A stretch of DNA of 64,000 nucleotides from Paenibacillus bovis. GTDB taxonomy: Bacteria > Bacillota > Bacilli > Bacillales > Bacillaceae_C. The notes under the pieces are model-generated. The model did not search any database, was not told the DNA's origin, and saw only the letters and a list, made by a program, of their open reading frames with translations. This document shows, in pieces, positions 54,990 through 64,000 of this stretch; the first letter of the stretch is position 1; the number at the start of each line of letters is the position of its first letter. Position numbers and translations under genes: made by a program. Where the stretch lies: positions 17,658 to 81,657 of the forward strand of contig VEFU01000015.1 in assembly GCA_007679095.1 (NCBI GenBank), written 5' to 3'.

Positions 54990-56666
54990 TTATTCTTCTG
55001 CACCATGCTCTAAAAGTATTTTAAATACCTCTTTGCTTCCATCTGCTTTTGCCGGGACTTCTGCACCAGCATCTATTAATGCCTTCACTACAGCACCAAA
55101 ATCACCATCTGCATTACTATGAATGGACCCATGGATAGCACTTCCCAACGCAGTACCTCCGTATCCATTTTTTTCTTCAACGGAGAACCCATATTCTAAT
55201 AAGAGATTAACCATGTCGGCCATCCCTAACCATGTAGCATAATGAAGTGCTGTTCCTCCAAACATCTTTGTTTGTTTATCAAAACCATAATGTAGTAACA
55301 TCCGTACTGTTTCTTTCATATTTAGCTGTGCAAACTCAATTAACATTTCCTTATCTGCTTGAGTTAGGTTCGATAGTAAGTTGGGATTCTCTTGGAAAAT
55401 TAAATCTGCCTTCACTTTATCCTCCGTAGCACAAGAACCTAAAAACTGATCTATTATATCAATTTCTACATTTGCCCCTTTTTCACGAAGTAATTCAGCC
55501 GCTTCTAAATATCCAAATCTAATTGCTATTGCATATGGAGTTTTATTGTCGGATCTTTCCGCATTAATATTAGCACCATATTCTATTATTAGTTTAATCG
55601 TTTTTATCGATCTTCTTCGATAAATCGCCCAATGGAGTGGAGTATTTCCATTTCCAATCGTAATATTTAAATCTACCCCATTCTCTAAAAACCACAAAAT
55701 ACCTTCTGGATCCTCATAATCTAGTTTATGAAAAAAGGCATTACCCCCATTGATATCAACTCCGTATTTGTAAAGCAAATCTAGAGACTTAGTATTATGA
55801 AATTCTACTGCATGATAAAATGATTCTCCATCGTTTGGATTAGCGCCAGCTTCCAGAAGTAGTTCAGCAACTTTATCATTATTAGCAATTCCAATCACAC
55901 CATATAATGCAGAGAATCGTTGCTCGAATGGCCCATTTACTATATAAAACGCGTTTGGATTAGCGCCAGCTTCCAGAAGAATTCTTGCAGTTTCAACAAA
56001 GCGATCACTATTCTCAGTATCTCTTAAATAACTTGAATATGCTAAATAAAGAATTGGCTCCCATTGCTTCGGTCCCCCTTGTTGAATTGCTAATGAAGGA
56101 TCTGTCTTCAACATTGAACGGACTGTATCTGCCTTTCCTAATACAACAGCTGAGTAAATATTCAAATCTTCTATTTCAGGGTTTGCAAGTAAAATAGTGT
56201 TTGCTTTATCTACTCTTCCTGATACTGCAGCTTCTAGAAATTCATTTAACCAATTGCGATTACTTTGCATCTCAATCACCCCTATGATATTTTGAATCTT
56301 TTCGAATAAATAATCCTTTTCTCCAAACTGAACAGCTCTTTCCGCCTCTTTAATGGCACTGATAGCTAATTGAGTATCTTGAAGCTTACCTTCTAACCAT
56401 TCTCTTTGCATGCGTAGAAGGGACTCGACATCCACATCCTTCGCTGTAATGATGTGTTTAATTTGATCAAGTGAAAAGCCAATAAACTTTAAAGTAACTA
56501 TTTGTTGAAGCTTGATAAAGTCTTCATCCGAATATAAACGGTGATCTGTTTCCGTACGATAAGATGGATGTAAAAGTCCGATTCGGTCATAGTATCTTAA
56601 TGCCCGTTTTGTAACCCCTGCCCTTCTAGCAAATTCTCCAGTTCGATAATACTTAATTCTTCCCAA
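54990..56666 (-). CDS. MerR-type DNA-binding domain fused to ankyrin repeats
   Basis: A 558-residue fusion. Residues 1-75 are a MerR winged helix ('YYRTGEFARRAGVTKRALRYY', in part, then 'LLHPSYRTETDHRLYSDEDF'), followed by a coiled-coil-like linker (about 80-130) and then at least eight ankyrin-like repeats with 'LLLEAGANPN', 'IEYGANINAE', 'GGTALHYATWLG' and 'LIDAGAEVPA' consensus pieces. MerR proteins normally end in a short effector domain, so here the ankyrin array probably serves protein-protein contact. Two repeats share an identical 28-base DNA stretch (55832-55859 and 55952-55979), pointing to recent repeat duplication. Monocistronic; target genes unknown. Confidence 0.88.
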   Translation of the reverse strand: MGRIKYYRTGEFARRAGVTKRALRYYDRIGLLHPSYRTETDHRLYSDEDFIKLQQIVTLKFIGFSLDQIKHIITAKDVDVESLLRMQREWLEGKLQDTQLAISAIKEAERAVQFGEKDYLFEKIQNIIGVIEMQSNRNWLNEFLEAAVSGRVDKANTILLANPEIEDLNIYSAVVLGKADTVRSMLKTDPSLAIQQGGPKQWEPILYLAYSSYLRDTENSDRFVETARILLEAGANPNAFYIVNGPFEQRFSALYGVIGIANNDKVAELLLEAGANPNDGESFYHAVEFHNTKSLDLLYKYGVDINGGNAFFHKLDYEDPEGILWFLENGVDLNITIGNGNTPLHWAIYRRRSIKTIKLIIEYGANINAERSDNKTPYAIAIRFGYLEAAELLREKGANVEIDIIDQFLGSCATEDKVKADLIFQENPNLLSNLTQADKEMLIEFAQLNMKETVRMLLHYGFDKQTKMFGGTALHYATWLGMADMVNLLLEYGFSVEEKNGYGGTALGSAIHGSIHSNADGDFGAVVKALIDAGAEVPAKADGSKEVFKILLEHGAEE

Positions 56667-56754
56667 GAATTATTACCTCCTTTCCATCATGAAGCTCCGT
56701 CTAATTTGATTATAAGAGGTGACGTAAGGTTAACTTCAAGCCTTATTTACTTTC

Positions 56755-56788
56755 AAAAAAAGAGCATGGAGATTTATTCCCACACTCT
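56755..56788 (-). terminator. Terminator of the AEC transporter gene
   Basis: AGAGTGTGGGA / TCCATGCTCT stem (two G-T pairs) followed by seven T residues on the minus strand. Confidence 0.8.
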
Positions 56789-56795
56789 ACTAATT

Positions 56796-57728
56796 TCAAA
56801 ATAAAATTCTAGCTAAGTAAATGACCATAGACACTGTTAAAGCACTTAAAATAGTCGAGAATAATACGGTCTGTGCTGCAAAGTTAGGATGATTATTATA
56901 TTCCTGGGCAATCACGGCACTATTCACGGAAGTGGGCATTGCTGATGCAATTAAGAGTGCTTGAGCTGTTATGCCATCCAAGCCAAAAGCATATATCATT
57001 CCTAATGCTGCTAGCGGCCCTATGATAAGTCGAATCAGTAAGCTTAAATAAACTGTTCCCATATTTTTGGTGAACTTGATTTGGGCAACTTGTGCACCTA
57101 AAGTTAATAGAGCTATCGCAATCATTGCCTCTGCTATGTAATTTGCTGGCACCCATATGAATGTAGGGACAGGTACATTGAAAATATTTAAGATAATTCC
57201 TGATAATAATGCATATAAAACTGGCATTTTAAAGTAAGCAAGTGCTGCCTGTAGTTTCCCTATATTAATCGATTGAAGTGAAAAAATCCCATATGAAAAT
57301 AGGAATATATTTTGCAGAGTTAGCATGATTACTTGAATAGACATTGCAAATGGATCACTTTTAAAAACAAGGTCATTCACGGGTACACCATAGTTACCAG
57401 AGTTAAAGAACATCACACTGTTGGAAAATGCCGTTTTTTCACCTCTATCGGATTTTCTTACTTTCGAAATAATAACTGCTAATAGATAAAGAATTATAAT
57501 ATATATAATGAAGAAGATTAATACCTTACCAAATAAACGAAAGGAGAAACTAGTACTGTACAACTTCACAAAAATAAAGCCTGGGACTAGGAAGTATATA
57601 TTTAACTTTGCTAACGTTTGTACATTAAGTTGGAATTTCCGCTCCATCCAAAAACCAATCGCCATAATTACAAAAACCGGTAAAATTATATCTTTTAAAA
57701 TAATAAATAGTTCCGTAGATGATCCCAC
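56796..57728 (-). CDS. AEC-family transporter (auxin efflux carrier/malate permease type)
   Basis: A 310-residue membrane protein with about ten helices and the AEC features 'MFFNSGNYGVPVNDLVF' near residue 95 and 'ASAMPTSVNSAVIAQEYN' near 265. Bacterial members export or import malate and other organic acids; the substrate here is not determinable. The start is a GTG with a weak upstream site. It is convergent with nothing and lies between the MerR-ankyrin and Opu genes, each with its own terminator. Confidence 0.85.
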   Translation of the reverse strand: MGSSTELFIILKDIILPVFVIMAIGFWMERKFQLNVQTLAKLNIYFLVPGFIFVKLYSTSFSFRLFGKVLIFFIIYIIILYLLAVIISKVRKSDRGEKTAFSNSVMFFNSGNYGVPVNDLVFKSDPFAMSIQVIMLTLQNIFLFSYGIFSLQSINIGKLQAALAYFKMPVLYALLSGIILNIFNVPVPTFIWVPANYIAEAMIAIALLTLGAQVAQIKFTKNMGTVYLSLLIRLIIGPLAALGMIYAFGLDGITAQALLIASAMPTSVNSAVIAQEYNNHPNFAAQTVLFSTILSALTVSMVIYLARILF

Positions 57729-57806
57729 CTTTACTTATTAGTATATATATCGTTTTTTAATATTTTATCACATGGTCTCATACTAAGGTGTTTGTTTACA
57801 GGAATT

Positions 57807-57836
57807 AAAAACATGGGACTTTTAGTAGCCCCATGC
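57807..57836 (-). terminator. Terminator of the Opu operon
   Basis: CATGGG / CCCATG stem extended by GC pairs and followed by TTTTT on the minus strand, directly after the binding-protein gene. Confidence 0.8.
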
Positions 57837-57843
57837 TTTGCTG

Positions 57844-58740
57844 TTATTTTGCTTCGATTAATCCCGATTCTATAAGGAATTCTTGTGCAACTCGTTCAAC
57901 CATCATGCCATCATTATCGACTTTTCCATTCATTATTTGCATTGTCTCTTCATCAATGGCTCCTTCTAGAAGTCCTAATATCTCTGCAAGCTCTGGATAT
58001 TCATTAAGTATTTCTTCTCGTACAAGGGGAAGCGCATGGTACGGTGGAAAGTAAGATTTGTCATCTTCTAGTACACGCAAATCATATATTTGAAGCTGTC
58101 CATCCGTAGTGTATGAGTTAATCACATCTACTTCATTTGCACTCATAGAGCGATACATCATACCGTGGTCCATCCCCTTCACATCTTTAAATTCAATATC
58201 ATATTCCTTCTGGAATCCTGGCATCCCATCTGGTCTATCAATAAACTCAAATACTGCTCCTAATACGAAATCCTGGGAATGTTTTGCGAAGTCGCTAAAC
58301 GTGACAACACCAAGTTCTTCTGCTTTTTCCTCATCAAATGCAAGTGTATAAGTGTTGTTAAAACCAAATGGATCTAGTGCAACAATGCCGTCTGTTTCAA
58401 CAAGCTTTTTCGTAGTTTCTAACGTTTCATCCGCTGTTCCCGGATCTTCATGGTAATAAGTAACGACTATTGTCCCTGTATAGTCTGGGATTACATCGAT
58501 ATGTCCATTTGTCATTGCGTTCCAAACCACGTTTGAACCACCAAGATTCTCTTTATAAATTACTTCAATATCCAGTTTATCCTCTATTAATTGTCCCATG
58601 ATTTGCGATAAAATAATACTTTCCGTATTGTTTCTAGAGCCAAGTCGGAGTGCATCTTTTTCGATGAAAATACATCCAGATAAAAGGCTTGTAATAATTA
58701 AAGTTTGAATTAGTAGAACAAATTTGTTTTTCGTCTTCAT
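57844..58740 (-). CDS. opuCC: Glycine betaine/choline ABC transporter binding lipoprotein
   Basis: A 298-residue type II binding protein of the OpuAC/OpuCC group. Signal peptide with lipobox LLSGC (Cys22), then 'LRLGSRNNTESIILSQIMG' and 'IDVIPDYTGTIVVTYY', the usual ligand-site region with 'YTGT'. It should capture quaternary ammonium osmolytes outside the membrane. It starts immediately after the permease stop. In the B. subtilis opuB and opuC operons a second permease gene follows; here a terminator follows instead. Confidence 0.85.
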   Translation of the reverse strand: MKTKNKFVLLIQTLIITSLLSGCIFIEKDALRLGSRNNTESIILSQIMGQLIEDKLDIEVIYKENLGGSNVVWNAMTNGHIDVIPDYTGTIVVTYYHEDPGTADETLETTKKLVETDGIVALDPFGFNNTYTLAFDEEKAEELGVVTFSDFAKHSQDFVLGAVFEFIDRPDGMPGFQKEYDIEFKDVKGMDHGMMYRSMSANEVDVINSYTTDGQLQIYDLRVLEDDKSYFPPYHALPLVREEILNEYPELAEILGLLEGAIDEETMQIMNGKVDNDGMMVERVAQEFLIESGLIEAK

Positions 58741-59394
58741 TTATTTCAATCCTTCCGGCGTTGTCCAGCGTTCAATAGAACTGAAGAACGTTTCAAGGAT
58801 AATTGCTAGAAGTGTAGCTGGAATTGCACCAAGTAAAATCAATCCATCAATTCCACGAGTAATACCTAGGAAAATAAAGTCTCCTAGACCACCTGCCCCA
58901 ATAAAGGCGGCGAGGGTAGCATTCCCCACATTAATGACAGCGGCAGTACGGATACCAGCCATAATAACAGGAATCGCGAGAGGAAGCTCCACTTTAAACA
59001 AGATTTGCATATTTGTCATCCCGACTCCTCTTGCAGCCTCAATTGTTGCACTATCCACATCTTTTATGCCGGTATAAGTGTTTCGCATTATAGGAAGTAA
59101 GGAATATAGAAATAGAGCAGCTATAGCGGTATTTACACCTATACCAAAAATGGGAATCATAAAACCAAGCAACGCTAAACTTGGTACAGTCTGCAGTACG
59201 CCTGTCCCACCAAGTACTATTGTCTTTAACCAAGGTACGCGCGTCACTACAATTCCAAGTGTAACTGCTAGAATAGTAGCTATTATCATGGAGAAGAATA
59301 CGAGTTGAATATGAACAAACGTGGATTCAAGTACTTCTCCCCAACGTAACTGTGTTTGCTCAAAGAGTTGTTGCCATATATTCATATTATTCAT
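58741..59394 (-). CDS. opuCB: Glycine betaine/choline ABC transporter permease
   Basis: A 217-residue binding-protein-dependent permease with five to six helices and the EAA loop 'IEAARGVGMTNMQILFKVELPLAIPVI' (seen in part near residue 125). Length and sequence match OpuBB/OpuCB. It overlaps the ATPase reading frame end by eight bases, and GAGGA precedes the ATG. With only one permease gene, the transporter may use a homodimer or borrow a partner. Confidence 0.88.
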   Translation of the reverse strand: MNNMNIWQQLFEQTQLRWGEVLESTFVHIQLVFFSMIIATILAVTLGIVVTRVPWLKTIVLGGTGVLQTVPSLALLGFMIPIFGIGVNTAIAALFLYSLLPIMRNTYTGIKDVDSATIEAARGVGMTNMQILFKVELPLAIPVIMAGIRTAAVINVGNATLAAFIGAGGLGDFIFLGITRGIDGLILLGAIPATLLAIILETFFSSIERWTTPEGLK

Positions 59395-60524
59395 CTAGAT
59401 TTTCCTCCATCTCTATCCACTTGCTAGACATCGCAGAGAGCAAGGAACCACGTGTGACAAGTCCCACAATTTTATGTTCTTTGTCAACAACAGGAATCAT
59501 TCCATAAGTAACATCATCAATAAGGACAATCGCATCCTCAGCGGTTGCAGTATCCAGTAAGTATTGATTTACAGGTTCCATAATTTCATCAATTGTTTTG
59601 ATCGTCTTCAGCTTTTTGATTAGGTCATATGCAGATACGATACCGAGCAATTTTTGTTTCATCATCTTGAATAAAAAGATTAGTGATTTTACGTTGACGA
59701 ATAAGTGAAATTGCTTTTTCCGGAGAACGATGCGGGAGAGATGTGACAATTGTTTCTGCCATTATCTCTGTGACTGGCATCAGGTTGGGGTTTTGAATAA
59801 TGCGGTGTTTACCCGTAAATTCTTCCACAAATCCATGAGCTGGATCATGAAGTAATTTTTCTGGTGTGTCCAATTGAAGTATTTTACCATCTTTCATTAT
59901 TGCGATGCGGTCACCCATTTTTAAAGCTTCATCAATATCATGCGTTACAAATACAATCGTCTTTTTAAGTTTTTTGTGTAATGTGATTAGTTCAGCTTGT
60001 AGCTGTTCGCGTGTAAGTGGGTCTAAGGCACTGAATGGTTCATCCATTAAAATGATTTCCGGATTTGAAGCAAGTGCTCTTGCAATTCCGACTCGTTGTT
60101 GTTGTCCACCTGAGAGTTCTTTCGGATAACGATTCATATGAACTTCCGGATCAAGCCCAACCATTTCAAGTAATTCTATTACCCGTGCTTTAATATCTTC
60201 TTTATCCCAACCTTTAAGCTGCGGGACAATCGCGATATTCTTTTCGATTGTGTAATGTGGGAATAAACCAATTTGCTGAATAACATAACCGATATTTCGT
60301 CTTAGTTCAGAAACCTTATAAGATTTGATGTCTTTACCACCTATTGTGATTGTTCCACTCGAATGAGGATTGATGCGGTTAATCATTTTCATTGTGGTTG
60401 ATTTCCCTGAACCACTCGGCCCAATTAGTACTAGCAGTTCTCCTTTCTCGATCTCAAAGCTAAGAGACTTCACAGCTTGAAATCCATCATCATACTCTTT
60501 TGTTACATTTGCAAACTTAATCAT
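59387..60524 (-). pseudogene. opuCA: OpuCA-type osmolyte ABC ATPase, frameshifted in the CBS region
   Basis: The first frame (60524 down to about 59652) encodes Walker A 'GPSGSGKSTTMKMI', signature 'LSGGQQQRVGIARA', Walker B 'ILMDEPFSALDP' and the first part of the CBS region to 'FIQDDETK'. The expected continuation 'LLGIVSAYDLIKKL' to 'MEENLDE' is in another frame, ending at 59387. Joined, the protein would have about 378 residues, the normal OpuCA length. The break lies in an A5 run (59651-59655 as T5 on the plus strand): one base seems lost. It could be a real mutation, a sequencing error or slippage-tolerated. The ATPase core is intact; both CBS modules that sense ionic strength or c-di-AMP are affected. 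Confidence 0.85.
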
Positions 60525-60625
60525 ATGTACCTCCTATTTTTTTAACGACTTTTATATTATAACATATTCTGAATTTTTATGCTTTTTTGACATTTTATGG
60601 TTTGCGATTACTGCTTATCTACGAT

Positions 60626-60655
60626 AAAAAACCCTTTCCACAAAAGTGAAAAGAG
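60626..60655 (-). terminator. Terminator of katE
   Basis: CTCTTTTCAC / GTGGAAAGGG stem with a four-base loop followed by TTTTTT on the minus strand. Confidence 0.8.
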
Positions 60656-60671
60656 CTTTCTAATGAAGGAT

Positions 60672-62720
60672 TTACAGTACATTACGATCCCAAAATCGAT
60701 GGGTAGAAATAGCATTTACAAATTTATTCACAAATACGTTTAAATCATCCTCTAAAATCACACCAGCGCTTTTGCCAATATCATCACTATCCAACCAGCC
60801 CTTCCCATCATGACTCGCTCCAATCGGCTTATAGTGAGAAAATGCTTCGTATACAAAGTCACCTGCTTGCTTGTTAAACTTTCTGCTTTTACTACTTCCT
60901 CTTACAACATACACAGCATCAAACAGGACTGAATCTGTAGTTAAGAAGGTATGGTCTACCGTTATCTCTACTCCATCAAATCCTCTTATCTTCCCAAGTT
61001 GTTCACTGATTATTTCTGGTTGAACACCACTATTCTTCAATCCATCCAATATAGATACCACTTCTGCACCGTTAAAACCTTCCGTTATGATTACAGCTAC
61101 TTTTCGAGTATCTGCTTTGAATTTCGTGTTTTCTTGGCTAAGGGCTGGAGATGATCTCGTTATGGTCGAACCTCCGCTCTTAGGTGGTTTTACGCCAATA
61201 TTTTTCGCAATAACTCTCGCTAATTCTAGATTCACATGGGCGAACATATCGACAACCTGTTGTTTCACAGATTCACTCTGTACTTTACCAAGCTCAAAAC
61301 TAAAGGCATCTATGATGTGCTGCCTTTCGGGTTTACTCATACTGTTCCAAAACAATGTAGCCTGAGAGAAGTGATCTTTAAAGCTTTCACTTCTAGCCCG
61401 TATTTTCCGTCCTTCTACTTTCTCTTGGTAGTGTGCAAATCCGCCTTCACTCTCACTTACAGGGGCCGGTGTATTGCCGGCTAAGGAATTCCGATGATAA
61501 CTTACCTTACCCACATTAATCGTTTGCCTATGATATCCTTCCCGTTGATTGTTATGAAAAGGGCATACTGGTCGATTAATCGGGATTTCATGAAAATTAG
61601 GGCCACCTAAACGAATGAGTTGAGTATCTGTGTAAGAGAACAGCCTCCCTTGTAACAACGGATCATTCGTAAAATCTATTCCTGGAACGACATGACCTGG
61701 ATGGAAAGCAACTTGTTCTATTTCTGCAAAGGCATTATCAACATTGCGATTCAAGGTCATTTTTCCAATAATTTTTACTGGTACATCCTCTTCAGGCCAG
61801 ATCTTTGTTGCATCTAAAATATCAAAATCAAATTTAAATTCATCTGATTCATCGATGATTTGCACTCCTAGCTCAAATTCAGGATAATTCCCTTTTTCAA
61901 TATTTTCCCATAAATCACGACGATGAAAGTCAGGATCCTTTCCGGAAATTACTTGTGCTTCATCCCATACAAGCGAATGGACTCCTAGCTTTGGTTTCCA
62001 ATGAATTTTTACAAAGTGCGCTTTCCCTTGTTCATTCACAAAACGAAACGTATGGACGCCGAAACCTTCCATCATCCGAAAGCTTCTTGGTATCGCTCGA
62101 TCCGACATTAACCACATTGTCATATGGGCAGACTCTTGATTGTTTGCTACGAAATCCCAATACGTATCATGGGCTGATGACGCTTGAGGCATTTCGTTAT
62201 GAGGCTCAGGTTTTATCGCATGAACAATATCAGGAAATTTGATTCCATCTTGAATAAAAAAGACGGGTATGTTGTTTGCAACTAAATCATAATTTCCTTC
62301 CTCCGTGTAAAATTTTGTTGCAAATCCCCGTACATCCCTTACAGTATCTGCCGATCCGCGTGACCCTACTACTGTTGAAAACCGCACAAATACAGGTGTT
62401 TTTTTCGTTGTGTCATTCAAAAATTTTGCTCTAGTGTAAGGTTTCATACTCTCATATAATTCGAACTCTCCATGAGCAGCAAATCCCCGTGCATGGACAA
62501 CACGTTCGGGAATACGTTCATGGTCAAAATGGGTCAATTTTTCCCGAAAGTGAAAGTCCTCCATCAAAGTAGGACCTCGCTCACCAGCTTTTAACGAAAA
62601 TTCATCTTCGGACATTTTCAACCCTTGATTTGTCGTTAACGCCTTCCCTTTATCATCCACGCGAAATTGCTCTAATTGTTCATTTTTGCTATTTCCATCT
62701 ACATTACGCTTCTTGCTCAC
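60672..62720 (-). CDS. katE: Large-subunit catalase (clade II, KatE type)
   Basis: A 682-residue heme catalase of the large-subunit class. The catalytic histidine lies in 'RVVHARGFAAHG', the Asn in 'FIQDGIKFPDIVHA' region, and the heme-ligand Tyr in 'RLFSYTDTQLIRLGGPNF' near residue 380. A C-terminal DJ-1/GATase1-like domain (about 560-682, 'RKVAVIITEGFNGAEV') marks the large class; B. subtilis KatE (686 aa) has the same plan. It destroys hydrogen peroxide. The start is GTG with GGGGGAAGG upstream. Divergent from the aldo-keto reductase gene. Confidence 0.94.
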   Translation of the reverse strand: MSKKRNVDGNSKNEQLEQFRVDDKGKALTTNQGLKMSEDEFSLKAGERGPTLMEDFHFREKLTHFDHERIPERVVHARGFAAHGEFELYESMKPYTRAKFLNDTTKKTPVFVRFSTVVGSRGSADTVRDVRGFATKFYTEEGNYDLVANNIPVFFIQDGIKFPDIVHAIKPEPHNEMPQASSAHDTYWDFVANNQESAHMTMWLMSDRAIPRSFRMMEGFGVHTFRFVNEQGKAHFVKIHWKPKLGVHSLVWDEAQVISGKDPDFHRRDLWENIEKGNYPEFELGVQIIDESDEFKFDFDILDATKIWPEEDVPVKIIGKMTLNRNVDNAFAEIEQVAFHPGHVVPGIDFTNDPLLQGRLFSYTDTQLIRLGGPNFHEIPINRPVCPFHNNQREGYHRQTINVGKVSYHRNSLAGNTPAPVSESEGGFAHYQEKVEGRKIRARSESFKDHFSQATLFWNSMSKPERQHIIDAFSFELGKVQSESVKQQVVDMFAHVNLELARVIAKNIGVKPPKSGGSTITRSSPALSQENTKFKADTRKVAVIITEGFNGAEVVSILDGLKNSGVQPEIISEQLGKIRGFDGVEITVDHTFLTTDSVLFDAVYVVRGSSKSRKFNKQAGDFVYEAFSHYKPIGASHDGKGWLDSDDIGKSAGVILEDDLNVFVNKFVNAISTHRFWDRNVL

Positions 62721-62831
62721 AATCCTTCCCCCCCATTCGTTAAAAGATATGAGGGGAGATTACTTTTTATCCCGATCTCATATAGAAACTATCTATTACT
62801 ATGAAAATGAAGAAAATAATCTTAATATATA

Positions 62832-62845
62832 AGTAAGCGTTTTAT
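62832..62845. promoter_or_regulatory. Candidate cre site between katE and the aldo-keto reductase
   Basis: AGTAAGCGTTTTAT matches the cre consensus at 12 of 14 positions and lies just upstream of a TACAAT -10-like box for the aldo-keto reductase gene. Confidence 0.35.
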
Positions 62846-62878
62846 TTTAGTATACAATCATAAAAGGGGATGGAATTT

Positions 62879-63862
62879 ATGCAATATCGTGATTTAGGAA
62901 GAACTGGGATAAAAGTAAGTGAAGTTAGTTTTGGTGCATGGGCAATCGGCGGTGACTGGGGAACGGTTCGTGATGTTGATTCATTAAAGTCGATTCAGCA
63001 TGCAATTGATCAAGGAGTTAACTTCTTCGATACTGCCGATGTGTATGGAGGCGGTCATAGTGAGGAGTTATTAGGAAAAGCAACTAAAGGGTTAGAAGAT
63101 GAGGTTTTTATAGCTACAAAGTTTTGTCGCCAAGGAGATATTCATGATCCTAATACATATTCATATGAATCTGTACGTGCTTATTGTGAAGCTAGCCTTA
63201 AACGTCTTAATCGCGATGCAATAGATTTATATCAAATTCATTGCCCAGCTACAGAAATACTAAGAAGTGGTCAAGTGTTTGATGTTTTAGACCGATTACA
63301 AGCAGAAGGAAAAATAAGAAACTACGGTGTTAGTGTGGAGACAGTGGAAGAGGGCCTGATCTGTCTAGAACATCCAAATGTAAAAACACTACAAGTAATT
63401 TTTAATATTTTTAGACAAAAACCTTTATATGAACTCTTTCCAAAAGCATATGAAGATGGTGTTGGTATCCTTGCAAGAATCCCACTTGCTAGTGGTTTAT
63501 TAACAGGAAAATATACAGAAGATCATACATTTGAAGAATCAGACCACCGTAATTTTAATGAGAATGGTGAGGCATTTAATGTAGGTGAAACTTTTGCAGG
63601 ACTAGGTTTTCAGAATGGAGTGAAATTAGCTGAACAATTAACGTGGATAGCCAATGAAAGACCTTCCATGGCAAGTGCTGCACTTCGTTGGATACTCGAT
63701 CAAAAGGAAGTATCTTGTGTTATTCCTGGGTTCAAAAATACAAAACAAATAGATAGTAACTTACAAGCATTGTCTACTAAACCTTTTACAAATGAGGAAA
63801 AAGAAAGATTAAGAACCTTTTACTTAGAAAATGTTCAAAATCTTATTCGTGGTCCATATTAA
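62879..63862 (+). CDS. Aldo-keto reductase
   Basis: A 327-residue NADPH-dependent oxidoreductase with the AKR barrel. 'LGRTGIKVSEVSFGAWAIGG' start, catalytic Asp/Tyr in 'FFDTADVYGGGHSEELLG' (near 45-62), Lys in 'IATKF' and His in 'DLYQIHCP' are present; the C-terminal NADP site is 'CVIPGFKNTKQI'. Resembles B. subtilis YhdN/IolS-type general-stress reductases. ATG at 62879 follows AAGGGG by about nine bases; an ATG at 62870 is too close to that site. Divergent from katE. Substrate unknown. Nothing recognisable lies between its stop and the window end. Confidence 0.9.
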   Translation: MQYRDLGRTGIKVSEVSFGAWAIGGDWGTVRDVDSLKSIQHAIDQGVNFFDTADVYGGGHSEELLGKATKGLEDEVFIATKFCRQGDIHDPNTYSYESVRAYCEASLKRLNRDAIDLYQIHCPATEILRSGQVFDVLDRLQAEGKIRNYGVSVETVEEGLICLEHPNVKTLQVIFNIFRQKPLYELFPKAYEDGVGILARIPLASGLLTGKYTEDHTFEESDHRNFNENGEAFNVGETFAGLGFQNGVKLAEQLTWIANERPSMASAALRWILDQKEVSCVIPGFKNTKQIDSNLQALSTKPFTNEEKERLRTFYLENVQNLIRGPY

Positions 63863-64000
63863 ACATTAAATCAACACCTACTTTATTTCTATATCCATGA
63901 ATAATTATTAAATTAACACGTGTATCAATTTCATAAATGCTTATTGTAAAAAAACACCCTTTTCAATATAAATTGTAATAAACTCTGTAAACACAACGCG

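Noticed and set aside
59640..59665. Programmed ribosomal frameshift in the OpuCA-type gene
   Set aside because: The A-run has no clear slippery heptamer with downstream stem or upstream Shine-Dalgarno, and family members are encoded in one frame; a deletion or sequencing error is simpler.
62721..62800. SigB promoter for katE (GTTTCT .. GGGATA)
   Set aside because: The spacer is only 10 bases and the -35 box is poor; not supported although SigB control of such catalases is known.

Overview
The window is AT-rich chromosomal DNA from a spore-forming low-GC Gram-positive bacterium of the Bacillaceae. Three things show this: the block cwlD-salA-gerD-kbaA-pdaB-(tRNAs)-sigW-rsiW-cdaA-cdaR-glmM-glmS follows the Bacillus subtilis order; ribosome binding sites are strong (GGAGG type) with frequent GTG/TTG starts; and the regulatory RNAs are Bacillus-like (glmS ribozyme, LicT antiterminators). 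An Oceanobacillus/Ornithinibacillus-type genus is plausible, but the species cannot be fixed from sequence alone.

Layout. 0.1-2.4 kb: two U32-family tRNA-hydroxylation genes (trhP1, trhP2) bracketed by GGTGCC(A/T)GGCACC palindromes. 2.5-4.8 kb: an MFS transporter and a lipoprotein. 4.9-9.0 kb: an operon of a permuted NlpC/P60 (YiiX-like) protein, response regulator, BcrA-type ABC ATPase, permease and histidine kinase; a 44-bp operator-like element is present twice, before the first gene and before the ABC gene. 9.0-10.6 kb: a Mef-like MFS exporter behind a leader peptide with the RLR macrolide-stalling motif and an attenuator. 10.7-14.3 kb: DUF2243-ctaG, speG, a CxxC protein and yfiT. 14.5-22.4 kb: ptsHI, a Cof phosphatase, bglH, bglP and licT, with three LicT-type RAT/terminator elements before licT, bglP and, unusually, ptsHI. 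22.5-24 kb: proC, a MITE-like repeat and a small membrane protein.

24-37 kb: glmS (with ribozyme), glmM, cdaR, cdaA, then a 5.5-kb insertion made of two IS1182-family elements around an ECF transporter S component and a P-loop gene, then rsiW and sigW with a perfect SigW autoregulatory promoter. 37-38.7 kb: a 59-aa Spo0E-like protein, eight tRNAs and a 5S rRNA with no 16S/23S but its own tandem sigma-A promoters. 38.7-44 kb: sporulation and germination genes pdaB, kbaA, gerD, salA, cwlD and ybaK. 44-48.2 kb: a lipoprotein behind an ECF-type promoter, and pflB-pflA separated by interspersed repeats that supply the pflA ribosome binding site. 48.3-49 kb: a nested repeat element. 49-54.8 kb: a PAS-GGDEF-EAL protein and the trehalose operon treP-treA-treR with two TreR operators. 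55-64 kb: a MerR-ankyrin fusion, an AEC transporter, an OpuC-type osmolyte ABC transporter with a frameshifted ATPase gene and no second permease, a large catalase and an aldo-keto reductase.

How the parts connect. Sugar use is centred on the PTS: HPr and enzyme I serve the BglP and TreP permeases, and CcpA-type cre-like sites overlap their promoters. The cell-envelope theme (SigW/RsiW, c-di-AMP synthesis, glucosamine-phosphate supply, the BcrA-type module, the macrolide exporter) suggests life with antibiotic-producing neighbours.
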